In this document: positions 11,440 to 23,470 of the stretch, piece by piece
Layout of the letters: the number at the start of each line of letters is the position of its first letter
Position numbering within the stretch: the stretch's first letter is position 1
Assembly (NCBI GenBank): GCA_007922305.1
Contig: ML677366.1
Coordinates: 13,668,910-13,732,909, forward strand
Origin: Dermatemys mawii
Lineage: Eukaryota > Chordata > Testudines > Dermatemydidae
Reading direction: 5' to 3'
Length of the DNA stretch: 64,000 nucleotides
Position numbers and translations under genes: made by a program
The notes under the pieces: generated by a model
The model's input: the letters and a program-made list of their open reading frames with translations, nothing else
Databases searched by the model: none
What the model was told of the DNA's origin: nothing

Positions 11440-12340
11440 GTGGGACCCGTGACGTTTCACAGGCCTTGCCATGCTGTTGAGAGTCAACGAGGCCCAGCTT
11501 TGGGACGCACAGAGTTAGGCACAGCGGTGCGGGGAGCACGAGGGCACGCGCTCTCCTGCGGGGACCTGTCACGGTGCCACTTCCCCGGCTTGGGAGCTTT
11601 CAGGGTCGCAGGCAGCAACCGGGGCCGAGCTCCGCACGGACTCAGAGGGGCAGGGGGAGGGCAGCAGGGAGCTATCCCCACCCCCACCCCTCGGCTCCGC
11701 GCCGTGCTGGAGACAGCGTAAAACCCGGCCTGTCTCCATAACTTTCCGTACATCGCCCTCTAGAGGCCCGACGGGACCTGACCCGGGAGGGCGAGCAGAC
11801 CCCCTTCGCCCACTCCCCAGCCAGGGCCCTGCCCAGCCCGTGCCGCCGTGATGGGCCAGCGGACGCGGGAGAGAGCCAGGGCCGGCCGGGGCGCTAGATG
11901 AGCACACAGCGAGTCTGGTTCTAGCCCCCCACCAAGGGCCAGCGGACAAGGCCGGCTGGGCGCCTGCCCTGGAGCCGCTCGGCCGGGGGAGCTGGCACTG
12001 CTGGGAGCCCCGCAGCGAGTCCCACGGCACGGGCAGGGGGCGGTGGGGAGCCCTGCTGAAGAGGCGCGTGGCTGCGGCTCCAGCAGGCCCCGATCCTGGG
12101 AAAACAGCACCCGTCGGGGCTCCTCTCAAGCTCCTGTCTAGAGAGACCGGCAGCGTGCGAGCGGCAAGACCCGGCCTAGGTGCTTGGCTCCCCCCGGTAC
12201 TCGACATGGATTGTCTGGGCCAGTCACTGCTGCGTTAGACAGGACTCCCTCTGCGGCCTCCTGTCGGGCCAGGCTGTGGCCGGAGGAACGATCAAGGCAC
12301 CGGCTGGAGACTCCCCCTTCCCGTGGTGAAATAGTTCCCT
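11440..12340. promoter_or_regulatory. CpG island B
   Basis: Very GC-rich with many CpG. Contains CGCCCTCTAGAGGCC at 11754-11768, close to a CTCF site core, and an inverted CCAAT box (CCCATTGGCCC) near 12348. Minus-strand frames (11569-12207, 11760-12110) are low-complexity Ala/Pro/Arg/Gly and carry no domain. Confidence 0.55.
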
Positions 12341-13059
12341 AGGGCGCCCCATTGGCCCGTTAGCAGAACCACACACGTGGGAAGAAGCAGGCAAAGGAAC
12401 AGTGCAGGCGAACCAACCTCGACCGTCAGATCCAGCAGTGGTTCGCAAAGAATTGCGGTGCGGCTGAATCCCTTGCACTGGCCTGCACAGTGACTCTCTT
12501 TTAGCCGTCCAGTGTGACCCTCTCCCGGGCCTCGTCCCTTACTTTGCGGTTCAGACTCGTTTCAGGCTTGGCAAAGCGGGGCTTTCTCGTCTCGGTTGGA
12601 TCTCTCTTGCAGGCGCTTCCTGAGATGTGACTAGCCTCAGGTGGGTTACAGGAAAAATCATCCTCTAGGAGTTGTATTGAGTATCCGCAGGGTTCTTTTG
12701 AAGGCACGACTAATGCATTAGCTCTGGAGTTGGAGTATTCTCACCCTCGAGATAGGAGCTGTCTGAGGCAGAACCTACAGCCCCAAGGGTCTTCAGAGAA
12801 CACCCGAAAAATGGGATATAAACCAGGGAGATGATCATGTTACAAAACCAGGCCCAAACTGGCACCCTTCTGGGCAAGTGGAGTTAAGGGCTAAGGATCG
12901 GTGATGGAGACTGACCTCCCCTTTGAGCCCTAGATGGGGGTAATTTCTAGGTCCCAGTCCTGCAAACACTTAACCTCCGGGTTTCGCTTTACCTACACCA
13001 CTAGTCCGGTTGAAGACAAATGGACTAGTCACGAGAATAAAGCCAAGCACGTGAACCAC
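12341..13059. other. Unique DNA between CpG islands B and C
   Basis: Moderate GC, CpG still present, no repeat and no recognisable exon. Confidence 0.45.
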
Positions 13060-13770
13060 TGTTTTCTGGATCCGGGCCCAAAGGCGCAGCGTAGCTCATT
13101 GGTAGGGGTGGAGAGAGCTTGCGGGGTCCCATCTGTTCTGAACTGGGAACTCCAGGACTCTCCTTCTGGCTCCTTTCGTCAGCACCACATTCCCCATGCT
13201 CCTCCCGCGCCTTCCGTTTACACGAGGCGTCCCCAGGGCTCCGGTGGAGGCCTCCTCTCCGGGGTCTTGCCCGGCCAGGGGAACTGCAGGGAGAGCGGAC
13301 CAGCTCTCGGAGAACTGGATGGGGGCCGTCGGAGAGTACAGGGATTGGGCCCCAGCCTGGCTCGTCTTCCGCCCACGGGGAAGGCAACTAGACGGAGACA
13401 GCTCGGGTTTCCGCCCCGGTGTAGGGACGGCGCTCAGATACCCCGGTGACGGGACCTCGCCTCGCCAGCGAGGGCAGGGCACCTCTGACAGGAGCACAAG
13501 GGGAATCTGCTGGTGAGCGAAGATCAGATGGAGGCAGAGGAGGAACCCCCCCCCCAACCGGACACCCCCGCAGGGGTAACGCACTGTGAGAGCGGCCCCA
13601 GTCACGACACAACATCCCCGTTATCACCCCGCCCCCGGGTGTCGAACTCCCCCTTGTCAGCATTGCAGGGGCGCCCCCTGGCTTCGCGACCCATTTGCCC
13701 TGACACCTCAGAGCTTTTCCTAGAGACTGGGGTCCAGAGTCCAATCTCCCCGCTGCACCCCCACGCCTGC
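13060..13770. promoter_or_regulatory. CpG island C
   Basis: GC-rich and CpG-dense in 13060-13770, with a C-run at about 13547-13556 and a GGGGCGCCCCCTGG stretch near 13669 that resembles a CTCF half. Several overlapping frames on both strands cross it (13096-13605 minus, 12934-13449 plus). None shows a domain, and their mutual overlap argues that they are composition artefacts. Confidence 0.55.
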
Positions 13771-13849
13771 GCCCTGTGGTTTACAGACCAGCATGAGCCT
13801 GCTCCTGAAAACAGGCTGAAAAGCAGGGAAACCATCTAAGAAGTGGGGG

Positions 13850-15050
13850 GTGGGGAGAGAGAAAGCGCCGGGCAAAGATTTCAGAAGCATCAAATAAAAA
13901 GATGCGAAAATGTGGGGAAAGTGGTTTTGGGATAATTAGCCTCTTGATGTGGTTGGAGCGCTATCTAATCCAGAGGAGCCTAGAGGCATCATTACCGAGA
14001 CAATATTTCAGGAAATCCAAGTCATTGGAGCAAAAATATGACATTCATTTTGCTGGTTATGTTATTACAAATATCCTTCAAAGAGGACATTGCATGAGCT
14101 CGCTGTCTCCCTTTCCTCCCCCTAGTCAAAAAAAAAATACCGATCAGCCCACACCCTGTCTTCCTTCCTCAGCGTGGAAAGAAGGAGTCACACCTCTGCG
14201 GCCTGCCGCCCGAAAAGACTGCACTCAAAGTCAAACGACAGAAAACAAGATGGGGGAAAGCCCCTACTACACGGTACTAGCATTTCTCCTACCCGGCTAG
14301 ATTTATAGCCTGCTACAGGGGGATAAACTGGGCGATAGAAGCGCTCTAATCCCAGTGCAATTTAATATATACACACGCAGAAGAAGAAAAAACCCAAATC
14401 ACGATTTGCGATCTGCCGTTGGGGGGAGGAGAGCGTACATGGATAGCACCCAAGATTTAATATTAAGCAAGGTACAGCTTGGATTCGGGTTGGCTGCCAT
14501 GTCAATATCATTTGTGCACTGTCACCATTTAGTTCCCATATTCTAATGCGTTGTGCGCCCCCGAAATGTACAAATGGAAACGCTCTTATCAGCTTAAGAA
14601 TTTCATCTCTTGCGGTTTGAGGCGTGTTATTATTTTAGAAAAGTAGATGCTGTATGTCACGTCTAAAGGACTAAGATACAACACCTGCGACGCAGAATGC
14701 TCTGTGCAAGGAACTAAAGCCAGCTCGAAGCCAAAAAAAAATACCCTCCCAAGCCCCAAATCTCTGAAAATGCCACCACGTTAACCTTTAACACTTGAAC
14801 TGGCACCTTTTGAGTGTGCGGTCCTTGCGCACACTAACATTTCAGTTTAAATCCATGGGACTAATCACCCCAGCAGGGATCACTTCACACGAGTGAGGAT
14901 GGCAGGATCAGGATAATACTTTCGATTTTCTTGAACACGTGCAATGATTTGTGAAATGTTGGTGAACAGAGAAAAAAATCATTGAGTCCCTTTGTACAAA
15001 TCTCTCTCGTTCGACATCCCCGCGCCGTCTTGTGTTTCTTTGGTTTTAAT
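13850..15050. other. AT-rich CpG-retaining spacer between island clusters
   Basis: Repeat-free. Contains GGATAATTAGCC near 13931 with a homeodomain-type TAATTA core, and keeps CpG at moderate density. Candidate conserved non-coding sequence. No coding frame with a domain. Confidence 0.35.
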
Positions 15051-15055
15051 TCTGG

Positions 15056-15057
<2 letters not shown>

Positions 15058-15089
<32 letters not shown>
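15058..15089. repeat. TG dinucleotide microsatellite
   Basis: Uninterrupted TG run of about 16 units. Confidence 0.97.
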
Positions 15090-15093
<4 letters not shown>

Positions 15094-17102
15094 GGAGCGA
15101 GTATTGCTTTTGCTTCATGCGAGGAGTGCTGTTCTCTGATGTGAAATCAGGGAAGGATAAAGCTGCTGTTGTAGATTATTGAGGAGTAACAGAGGCGCCT
15201 CCGGAAGTCTCACAGGATCTAACCACTTCTAATAAAAGAAACCCACAGCGGACAACCCACGTGAATCGAACTGGGCGGTAAAACTCCCAGTTCAGCAATT
15301 GCAGCCTCTCTGCAGATTCTATGGCCATTTCTCTAGGACAACTCATGAACAGGTAACATAAGAAATTAGCCCCCGTTCCCTGGAGGGGAAGGGGCATCTC
15401 ACCTGGGAGTTGAAAAGACTCGCTCCAACCCACTTCACTTATGGCTTCCAGGGGCTGGAAGTTGGGGGGCTCTGCTTTGACGTTCGCACATTTCGGCAGC
15501 CTCGCAGTGCCTGGTTATTGAGTCCTTCGAGAAAGGGACTGGGGGAGGATTACGGGGGGCTGCCGCTTCGGGACACCCCAGTTCCTGACTTCCACCCTCC
15601 CGTTTACTCTCACCCAAGTGCAGACCGGAGTGAAACCTGAGCTAGCCAAACTGCTGATGAGCCCTTAGTGATTCGGTTACTGAAATGTCAGGGATAAGAA
15701 CCCAGAAAGCTGGACGGCAAATGACTCCCTGGTCACTCGGCGTGTCAGGGGTTTTACATCCCCTTGATTTCTAAACATGGAAACCCGGTTGTTTTAGAGT
15801 CTCCCTGGGAATTTGGTTCCCACCAGCCTTAAAGGTGGGCAGGAAATCTCTTGGCAGCCACGTAGTGATTATTATATTCAACGGTTGGTTTCAATCAGTG
15901 GGTGAGCAGGAGCATTCGGAGTGAATCCGAATCGCTGCTCAGGGCAGGCAGAGAGATCAAGTTGCCCTTGAAGGAGGAACGGGGAGGAACTTACTCTACA
16001 CAAGTCACCCCATCCTTAGCCCTGCTCGGGGCTCTCTACCGCCTGCGAGCGAGCACACGGGGGAAGGGTCATTTCCTCCTGTCCTGTCGGGATCCCTCTC
16101 TTGGCATTTCAGAGCGAGCTCGTACTAATCCAGCGGCGCAGACGGGTGTGACTGTGTAATAAAGGAGACGATCCTGGAGCACACACTGAACCGCAACCAG
16201 GGCAATTTGACTGCCCCGGGGGAGTTTCCAAAGGGATCAAATGAAGGAAACGCGAGACTCACCCTGGACAAGGCCCCGTTAAAACGCTGCTGGGAAATCC
16301 CTGCAGGTGAAAGGGCTCAACCCTGCCCTCCTTTCATCAGGCAAAACTCCTACAGAAATCCGGCGGGGGCTCCTGTTAACTTCTCTTGCCCCCTTCCACC
16401 TACTCTGATTTCTCTGCTCGTGAGTCAGATCCTGTCCCTCTGAGGCAGGGAAGTGCTGCGGGCTTCACTGGGACACCTGGACAGTGCGAGATCCAGCCCA
16501 TTGTCCCATCTCTTGTTTGAGGAAGGGTGAAAGAAATCCCAAGGAAGCCTGCGACGGACGGACTTGGTCTCTGCTTCCCTTTACAGGCCTCGGGAAGAGG
16601 GCAGGGCGTTTAGAAACAACGTGAAGTCGGTGAAGTGGGAAAACCGATGCCCCGCGGTAGCTGGGTGTGACACCGACAGGCGTCCCAGTCCTCTGCAGTG
16701 ATCCCAGCTCTGTGAGCAGAGATAGGAAAGCAAAACGCACGTAGCAATGGGGGAGAAACCCGGCGGCGAGTTCTCCCCGTACCCCGCATTCTCACCCTGC
16801 CACGGCGAGGAAGAGCCGGGGAAATGCCGAGTTCTTCACCGCAGTCTGCTTGGCGCTTAGCGCTTGGTGTACAGAGAAAGAGAGTTTCTTAGCCACCAAT
16901 GCAGGAATTACCGGGGTGTGCCTGGGTACCCAGGGAATGGAGGGGAGTTGAATGATTTGAAATGGCAAAATATGTCCTGACAAAACATTGGGAAGTGCAA
17001 ATATAGATTTTGCGTGATAGACTTCAAAGAATACAACCGAATAATCTCTGAATGTAAACTCCCTCGTTTTGTATTCGTTAATGCTAGTGTGAGTGAGGTA
17101 GA
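15090..17102. other. Unique DNA of moderate GC, CpG retained
   Basis: No interspersed repeat or recognisable exon. CpG remains common (for example 16081-16150). Short frames on both strands lack domains. Confidence 0.4.
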
Positions 17103-17103
17103 A

Positions 17104-17132
<29 letters not shown>
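17104..17132. repeat. TG dinucleotide microsatellite
   Basis: Uninterrupted TG run of about 14 units. Confidence 0.97.
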
Positions 17133-17134
<2 letters not shown>

Positions 17135-17349
17135 ATTTTTGTATGACATGTTAAAAAGAACTCACCTGCATATGCCGTGGAAAGTCAGTGGCAGAACATG
17201 TATATGCAAGGGCTTTGTGTCAGTGTACACTGTCATATACATACTATCTACTGGTGTACAGACAGACAGACACACAGACACAGGGCCCGTGCAAATACAG
17301 AAATCTGTAGTTTACTTTCTATGAGCTATTCAGTCGAATTATTTGTAAC

Positions 17350-17435
17350 ACATACAAAAATACACATACACGCGCGCGCGTGTGTGTATATATATATAAA
17401 GGTATATGTGTGTGTGTGTCCCTGTGTGTGAGTGT
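17350..17435. repeat. Alternating purine-pyrimidine tract (CA/CG/TG/TA)
   Basis: ACACATACACGCGCGCGCGT runs into TGTGTGTATATATATATA and further TG repeats. The CG core is flanked by CA on one side and TG on the other, so the centre is nearly palindromic. Strictly alternating sequence of this kind can form Z-DNA or a cruciform. Confidence 0.85.
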
Positions 17436-17579
17436 ACACAGAAACACCAACAAATACAAGCGTGTGTGGCTTACTTCCCACGGGTTATTCGGCTGCATTC
17501 TTTTAAACCCATCACGCAAACTAGATAGAATTCAGCAGTTCCCTGTCGTCCGAATACCTCCCTCATTGCACCTCACCAG

Positions 17580-20500
17580 CCTTGGATCTGTGTAAACACA
17601 GAGCCCCCACTTCGCCTCCCGACAGCTTCGGGAGGGTGCAGGCGGCGCGCCTGGGGTCAGCCTCTGGGCGTTGTTCTGTTTCACTGGCTTGGGTTTTACT
17701 CACGTTGTACTTAGCCAGAGGTTGTTGCTGCGCGGAGTTCACACCAATACATTGCCCTACAGTGGCTATCAGAAGCCATTGGCTGGCAGTGGCGCTTCCT
17801 ACCGAGGGAAAGGCTGGCCAGAAGGCCGCCCTCTTCCAGCTGTGTGCTCGGGTAGCTCGGGGAGCGGGCAGTGAAGGTCTATGATCAGATCCCACCCAGG
17901 GCTGTGCTCACTCCTCTTCTCCCAACTGCTGTCATCCAGCTTCCACATTCAATTCGGAGTCGGGTTGTTTTGTTTAATTACACTCGATTCTCTGCCTGGC
18001 GGGCGGCCCCGCCTTCGTTGAAAGGATCATGTTGTTTAGACGCGTCATTGCGCTTGGTGTGGACAGGAGCTCGCGTGGGGCTCGGGAAGGTTATTCACAA
18101 GGTGTGGCCCCGCTATCCCCGGGTGTGCGGGGCTGCCCATTGGCCTCGGCAGTCGCGAAGGCTCCTTCCCCGAGCCGTGGTGAGGCTGGGACTCTCTTGT
18201 CTCTAGTAACTGGGCCGCTCCAGTCAGGCGGCTCTGCGCGGGACTGGGGTTAAATTGCCGGGGCGATGCTATTTCAACGGGAAGGCTCACGGGATGCAGA
18301 GCGGGCTTTAGCGCTTCGCAGAGCCGGGGAGGGAGGAGGGTGAAATGGCCACGTGGGAAACCAGGCGTGTGGGGAAGGCGCTTTAAAACGGATCAAAGCC
18401 GGATTCCAGGCTCTGGAATCCTGCGGCCAGAGCAGCGTGTGCCCGGGGACAAAGCAGCAACCACGGCACCAGCGCCTGCCCTCCCCAGCCCCAACTGCTG
18501 CCAGGGCTCGGACCCTCTCTCTCCAGGGGGAGTCCCCAGCGGAGCTGGGCAAGCAGCCCCCGCAACGCCTGCAAAGGGCAGCGCGCCCGGGCTTAGCTGC
18601 GAGGGCACACACGTGGTGGGGGGCTGCTCTAGGTGTCGCTGACTCCAATCCTGGGGGTGGGAGAAGCTCCCCACTGGGCATACGGGAGAGGTGGGAGGGA
18701 GGGGGACAGGGACTCGCCCTCCCGGCGGCTCCCAGGGCTCCTGCCCCCAAGCGCGGCTCGGCGCGTGTCTCGGTTCCTGCGCAGGCTGGCGGATGAACAG
18801 GCCCCTGGCGGACTGGGTCCCTGTGGGAGCTACCTAAGCAGATGACTGGTGTGTGGACGGGACCCGGGAAGGGAGCGGAAAGGGGAGGCAGAAAGCGGCA
18901 GCTCTGCCCGCTCCTGTAAGGCGCACAGAGGAGCCGGGTTTACACGGTGGATCAGCTCAAGCCGGTCCCTGTCGTGCGCCCTCCAAAGCTTCCCCCTTCT
19001 GTGATTTGAAGGTCAAAATCTGCGGCGCGTTTTATCACCGGGGTTGGGGGGCAGGGCCTGCCGCAGGGAGCCCGGTGACTCCTGTTAACGAGTGTCAGGA
19101 CCTTCCTCCGCCCCCGTCCCCGCCTTTCCCAGCCAGGGCTCCGCTGCAGCGTTTGGCACCAGGGCGCGGGGCTCTCCATAGACTCCCCGGGAAGCGGGGA
19201 GATTCCCTGGGCACGGGAAGAGCTCCGGGAACGCGCAGCTCTGTGCCCGGGGTGGGGAGACTCCTGCTGCGCGTCGCTCCAGCCTAGGGTTCACTGGGGC
19301 CTGGGGTTGTCGCTGGGCTTCTCTTCTTCATGCTCTTCCCCGGATCTACTCACCCGCCATCTCCGCCTCCTCCCCTGCTCTGCTCACCCCCTTTTCCCGC
19401 TCACCCCCCGCCCCCGCTCTGCTCTCAGAGTACCGCGAAGCCCTGTAGTGCCAGGGGGGCCGCAGCCAGGAGGCTCCCAGAGCCGCCCAGCGCGCTGGCT
19501 AGTTGGGCGCGGTGGCCGCGGGCAGCCTGGGCTGGCAGCGCCTCCCCCTTGGCAACGGGGGCCCGATCCCAGCGAGGACAAGGGCTAATGGCCGGGCTCC
19601 GCGGGGGGGGGGGGACTGGCACACGCCGCAGGGGGGCTGCGATTTAATCACAGCCAGAGGCCGCTACAAAGTTTGTTCCTCACAATTATGAAAAATCTCC
19701 CCATTCCCCCGCTGGCTTCTCCTGCTCCCTGGGCTTCCCCCTCCACGTCCAACTTCGAGCCGGCTCCCGGGCCAGGCCCAGGGCAGTTCAGGGTTTGCTG
19801 AGGTCCCGATCCTGCACAGACACGCTCCACTTCCCTACCGCGCGTAGCGGGACCGCTTTCCACGGGCACCGGGCACTCCGAATTAAGCACAGCGCGGAGA
19901 TCTGTGCAGGGCCGGGGCTTCGCGGTGGGATCTTACGCTAGGTTTAGAGACAAGGCTCGTCTTATGATGCCCCCCCTCCGTCATGCTCGACCTGGGATCG
20001 ACAGAGGTACCATTTCCCCACCTCGCAGGAGCTAGTCTGTCTCCCACCCCCAGCGCTGGCCTCTGCTTCGCCCCTGGAGCGCAGAGCGGAGCCGGCCGAG
20101 CCAGGAAGGAGCTTTGAAGCGTGTAACGTGAGCCAAACGCGGCTGGCCGGAAACCACAGAGGAGCCCAGCCCGCGTCTCCGCGGGGACTAGCCCCAGTTC
20201 AGAAGAGAGCAAGAGGGAGACGCGTGGCTAGTGCAGCCGCGAGCCCAGCGAAGCGCCCCAGGCGACTGACAACGCGCCGGGGGAAAGAATGTATCTGACA
20301 ACTCCGCTTTCTCCGCTCCACCCCCGGCATCAACCCCTTCCCCCCGCTTTGTGTCCAGACTTCCCCGGCTCGGGCTTGGGCCCAAACGCGCAGCGCCAGC
20401 AAACCCCCTTCGGTTTCTAGTCCATTGTCATGTCGCTTTGGCCAGGGGCTTTCCCAAACCAAACCCGGGCTCTCGGAAGCGCAAAGGACCCGACTCGCTC

Positions 20501-20960
20501 CGGCTCTGGCTGGGCCAAGCGGAGCTGCCCTGCTAGGAGACAGACGCTGGCCCCAGTCCTTCGGGGGGAAACGAAGTAACGGCCCCATTCAAGTGTCACC
20601 GCAGCGAGCCGTCCCGCTTCGGGTTATCCAGTCCCCTCACTGCCCGCAGGCCGGAGGAATGAACCGTTACCCGGCTTCGGCTCTGCCCGCTCTGCAGAGC
20701 GGAGCAATTTCAGACTCCCAGGCAGCTCTCGCAATGGCCACTGGCTGAGCTGTGCAAATCCACCGCCCCACCGGGGCTTTCTCCCTCTCTCTGCCTCTCC
20801 TGCTCCACCGGGCTGCAGCCGGAAAGGTCGCAGAAGGGCCAGGGGGTCTCACGGCAGCCGCCCCTGGCCAAGGTGGTGCTTCGGGCTAACGGCTAATCCG
20901 AAGTGAAGGGCACCCCCGGACCTGCCCGCCACGCGCCGTGGCCGGAATAAGGGCTCTTGG
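17580..20960. promoter_or_regulatory. CpG island cluster D
   Basis: About 3.4 kb of GC-rich, CpG-dense DNA, the longest in the window, strongest in 18000-19650 and 19800-20900. Contains an inverted CCAAT box near 18138 and a G-run at about 19604-19613. Many overlapping frames exist on both strands (for example 18274-18750 minus, 18353-18796 plus, 20199-20588 minus); none resembles a known protein. It fits a multi-promoter or Polycomb-type CpG region, but no transcript can be assigned. Confidence 0.6.
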
Positions 20961-21990
20961 AGCAAGCGTTGGCATTTTCTGCCTTCTTCCTGTTTGCAAA
21001 CGGACCTTGGCCCCAGTGAAATACAGGATCGGAATTGCACGGCTAGGAATACTCTAATTATCAAGTAACAGTGCCGGGGACTGTGCAGGTAGGAGATTCG
21101 GATACACTGCACCCAGGTACGCCACTGAAATGTTAGTCAGAAGCACGAGCCAGCAGTAACAGAGGAAAGCTAAACCCAAAGAGATCCACGAACCACGTTC
21201 CTCCCCCTAAACCTTCTTTCCCGCTGCCCCAACGGTAGCAAAGGATTTTGCCCGGGATAAATTACTCCTGGAGCTAGTTTTACTCTCCCCGTTTACACGG
21301 TTGCTCCTCTTGCCTATGAGAAACAGGAGCAAGGCGAGCTACAAGCAGTGGGGAGACTTATGTCGAGTGAGACAGGAGGTCTCGAAAAGGTTCATTCTCA
21401 AGAGCGTCGAAATATATTTCCCCCCTGAGTTAGATAAGAAACCAAAGCTCAGCTGTGCTGATCCGCAGCAAAGGCGCCACGATCAATAATAATGCTGATA
21501 GACCCTCTCCCCCCAAGCCTTCCCGAAAGCTATAATCATTTCCTGGAAGCGCCCTGCACCCAGGTTAAAGAACGAGCCGTGGTCTGACCCCAACCCACTG
21601 TTCCCAAATTCTATCCCTTCCCCGGGACCCAGGAACCCTTCTACGCCCAGGGGCTCGCCGCTCAGATCCGGACTAGGCACGGCCGGCTCCAGAAAAGGTT
21701 ACATTCGTTCCAGGTGGAAATTAGGCGACGGAGCCGGAAGCCAAAATCCGAAATGCCACGCCCTGAAAGGAGTTAATGCGCCCAGGGTTAATTCCTCTGC
21801 AAAACATGGATCCCGTGAATCCAGAAAGGACCCAACTGGGGCTGCGTATTTGGTCCCAACTAAAAGCTGGCCACGCGCTAATTTATTTCGTAGGGTCCCC
21901 GCTTCGGGATTGCGACGGATTCTCTTTCCTCCGCGAAACAAAAATCTTTAGGCTAGTCCGGGTAGTTATTTTAATCCACGTAAAATGAAA
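20961..21990. other. Unique DNA downstream of island cluster D
   Basis: Composition falls towards AT, with CpG still common. A plus-strand frame (21301-21489) lacks any domain. No repeat. Confidence 0.4.
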
Positions 21991-22910
21991 TCATGTCACT
22001 GGGACGGGAGGAAAGTTTACAAAGGCAGATGAATTTTAACCGAAAACCCATCAAGAGTTCCTAGGAGAAGCAAAGGAAACGGATGGCCGAACCGACTGCC
22101 CAGGTTGTCGCTAACCGCTGGAGTTGCGCAAAAATCGCAACCTCCCGTTCGTTTTTCAATAGCGTGTGTCAAAGAGTCACTTCCGAAGTGAGGGAAAAAT
22201 CACGAAAGATTTTAATATTGCTGGAGGGATATTTTCAAAAGTTTTGAATTCGGTCCTAACCAGTCAGGAAAAGACCAGCTCCTAAACTGCAGCCGGATTT
22301 CTATTAAAAATAACAAAACGGAAAAACGAGCACAGACATCCTAAACAATGTTTAAATAGAGCACAAGTTAGTGAAAAAGAATACAAGAAATAACTAATGT
22401 GCAAGGCAGAGATTTCGATTCACCGTAAAGGTTGACTTTAAAAAAAGCCCAAAATGCACTTTTCAATTAAAACTAAGTTAAATACGCTAACCAAAAATAA
22501 TTAATATAACTTATTGTTTTAAAAAAACACTAACGAACACCACACAACAATCGTGTTTAGTATTAAATCATGATTATTAAATCTTGCGTGTAGTAGTGGG
22601 ACAATAGATCTCATTGAAAGAGAACGAAAAACTCCGTCAGATGAAGATAAAAATGAACGTTAACTCTGTTCAACAGCAACTATTTCAGAATTAGGGGGAA
22701 AAAAGGTGTTACCACATGATAATTAAACTATACCTATATAGCCAGCTAGATCTGTTTAGAAACATACTAATTGATAAACACATTCATATTGTATCTACCA
22801 AATAAACACGATCGATAATGAAGTCCCCTCCCTCCCAATATCGATGTTTTTACTGGCTAAAGGTCCGTTGAAATAAATTAGTTTGCATTTCCCTGAAGGT
22901 GAAAAGGTCG
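21991..22910. other. AT-rich block with undepleted CpG, candidate conserved regulatory element
   Basis: About 37% GC but roughly 32 CpG in 900 bases, near the number expected from composition. Many TAAT, TTAAT and ATTA cores (for example AATAATTAATATAAC near 22494). No repeat and no coding frame. This is the clearest case of CpG retention that base composition does not explain. Confidence 0.5.
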
Positions 22911-23470
22911 CTGTCCTATAATTTGGTGCTGAAATGGCAGGAAACACCCGAACACAACTGCTGTCTAGAGACTCTTTCCCCCAGCCGTGAGAAAGTTAAG
23001 GTCCGTTTCCAGACGCTCATTTCATATGCTCAGAACTTGGTCTACATGGTTTTGGGTGGCAGGAAGCCAGGCGAGAGAGCTGAGGAGTGTGTCTGAAGAA
23101 AGGCTGGGCTTTCTTTGAATTGTAACACGAGCTGGAAAGAACCTGAGCGGATACTTGATTACCGTTCGCTTCTCTCAAGGAACGGGATTATATCTGGTCA
23201 TGCAGCTACTTCTTTGGTTGGTTTGTTTCCGTTTTAAACTGTTTGGTAGAAAACCCTGGGGAACGGAGTGGTTCAATCGGGTCTACCGAACTTGTGCACT
23301 AGAGACATTGTGCTTAGGAGTGGTGGGAACAGCCATGGCTTATGGAGAAGATCCAAGCGGCGAAGCGGTTGTTTGCACTGGGGAAAGCCGGGGATATGAA
23401 TGTTATGGGACGGATAATGGGGGAAGACCTGAGCCAGTGGGGTCCTGCTTAAAGCCCCAATCCAGCTGAC
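22911..23470. other. Right shoulder of the CpG-retaining domain
   Basis: CpG still common to about 23420 (agcggcgaagcgg near 23355). The 104-codon plus frame at 23155-23469 begins with TTG rather than ATG and shows no domain; I do not call it a gene. Confidence 0.4.

Larger units (their letters stand above)
7011..23420. other. CpG-retaining, repeat-poor domain (candidate methylation valley)
   Basis: Across about 16 kb CpG is dense in both GC-rich and AT-rich parts, and the only interspersed repeat I can find is one MIR at 11.2 kb plus a few microsatellites. Roughly 19 CpG fall in 8000-8600 and roughly 32 in 22001-22900, both near the number expected from base composition. About 2-3 fall in the 1000 bases from 38001, where about 30 would be expected without depletion. 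In vertebrates such retention means the DNA has stayed unmethylated in the germ line. Long valleys of this kind are known at developmental regulator loci. No coding exon could be recognised inside, so the gene it belongs to is unknown. Confidence 0.6.

Noticed and set aside
11569..12207. 212-codon minus-strand frame in CpG island B
   Set aside because: Ala/Pro/Gly/Arg-rich composition artefact with no recognised motif.
23155..23469. 104-codon plus frame that looks hydrophobic at its start
   Set aside because: Begins with TTG, has no domain and no splice or promoter context.
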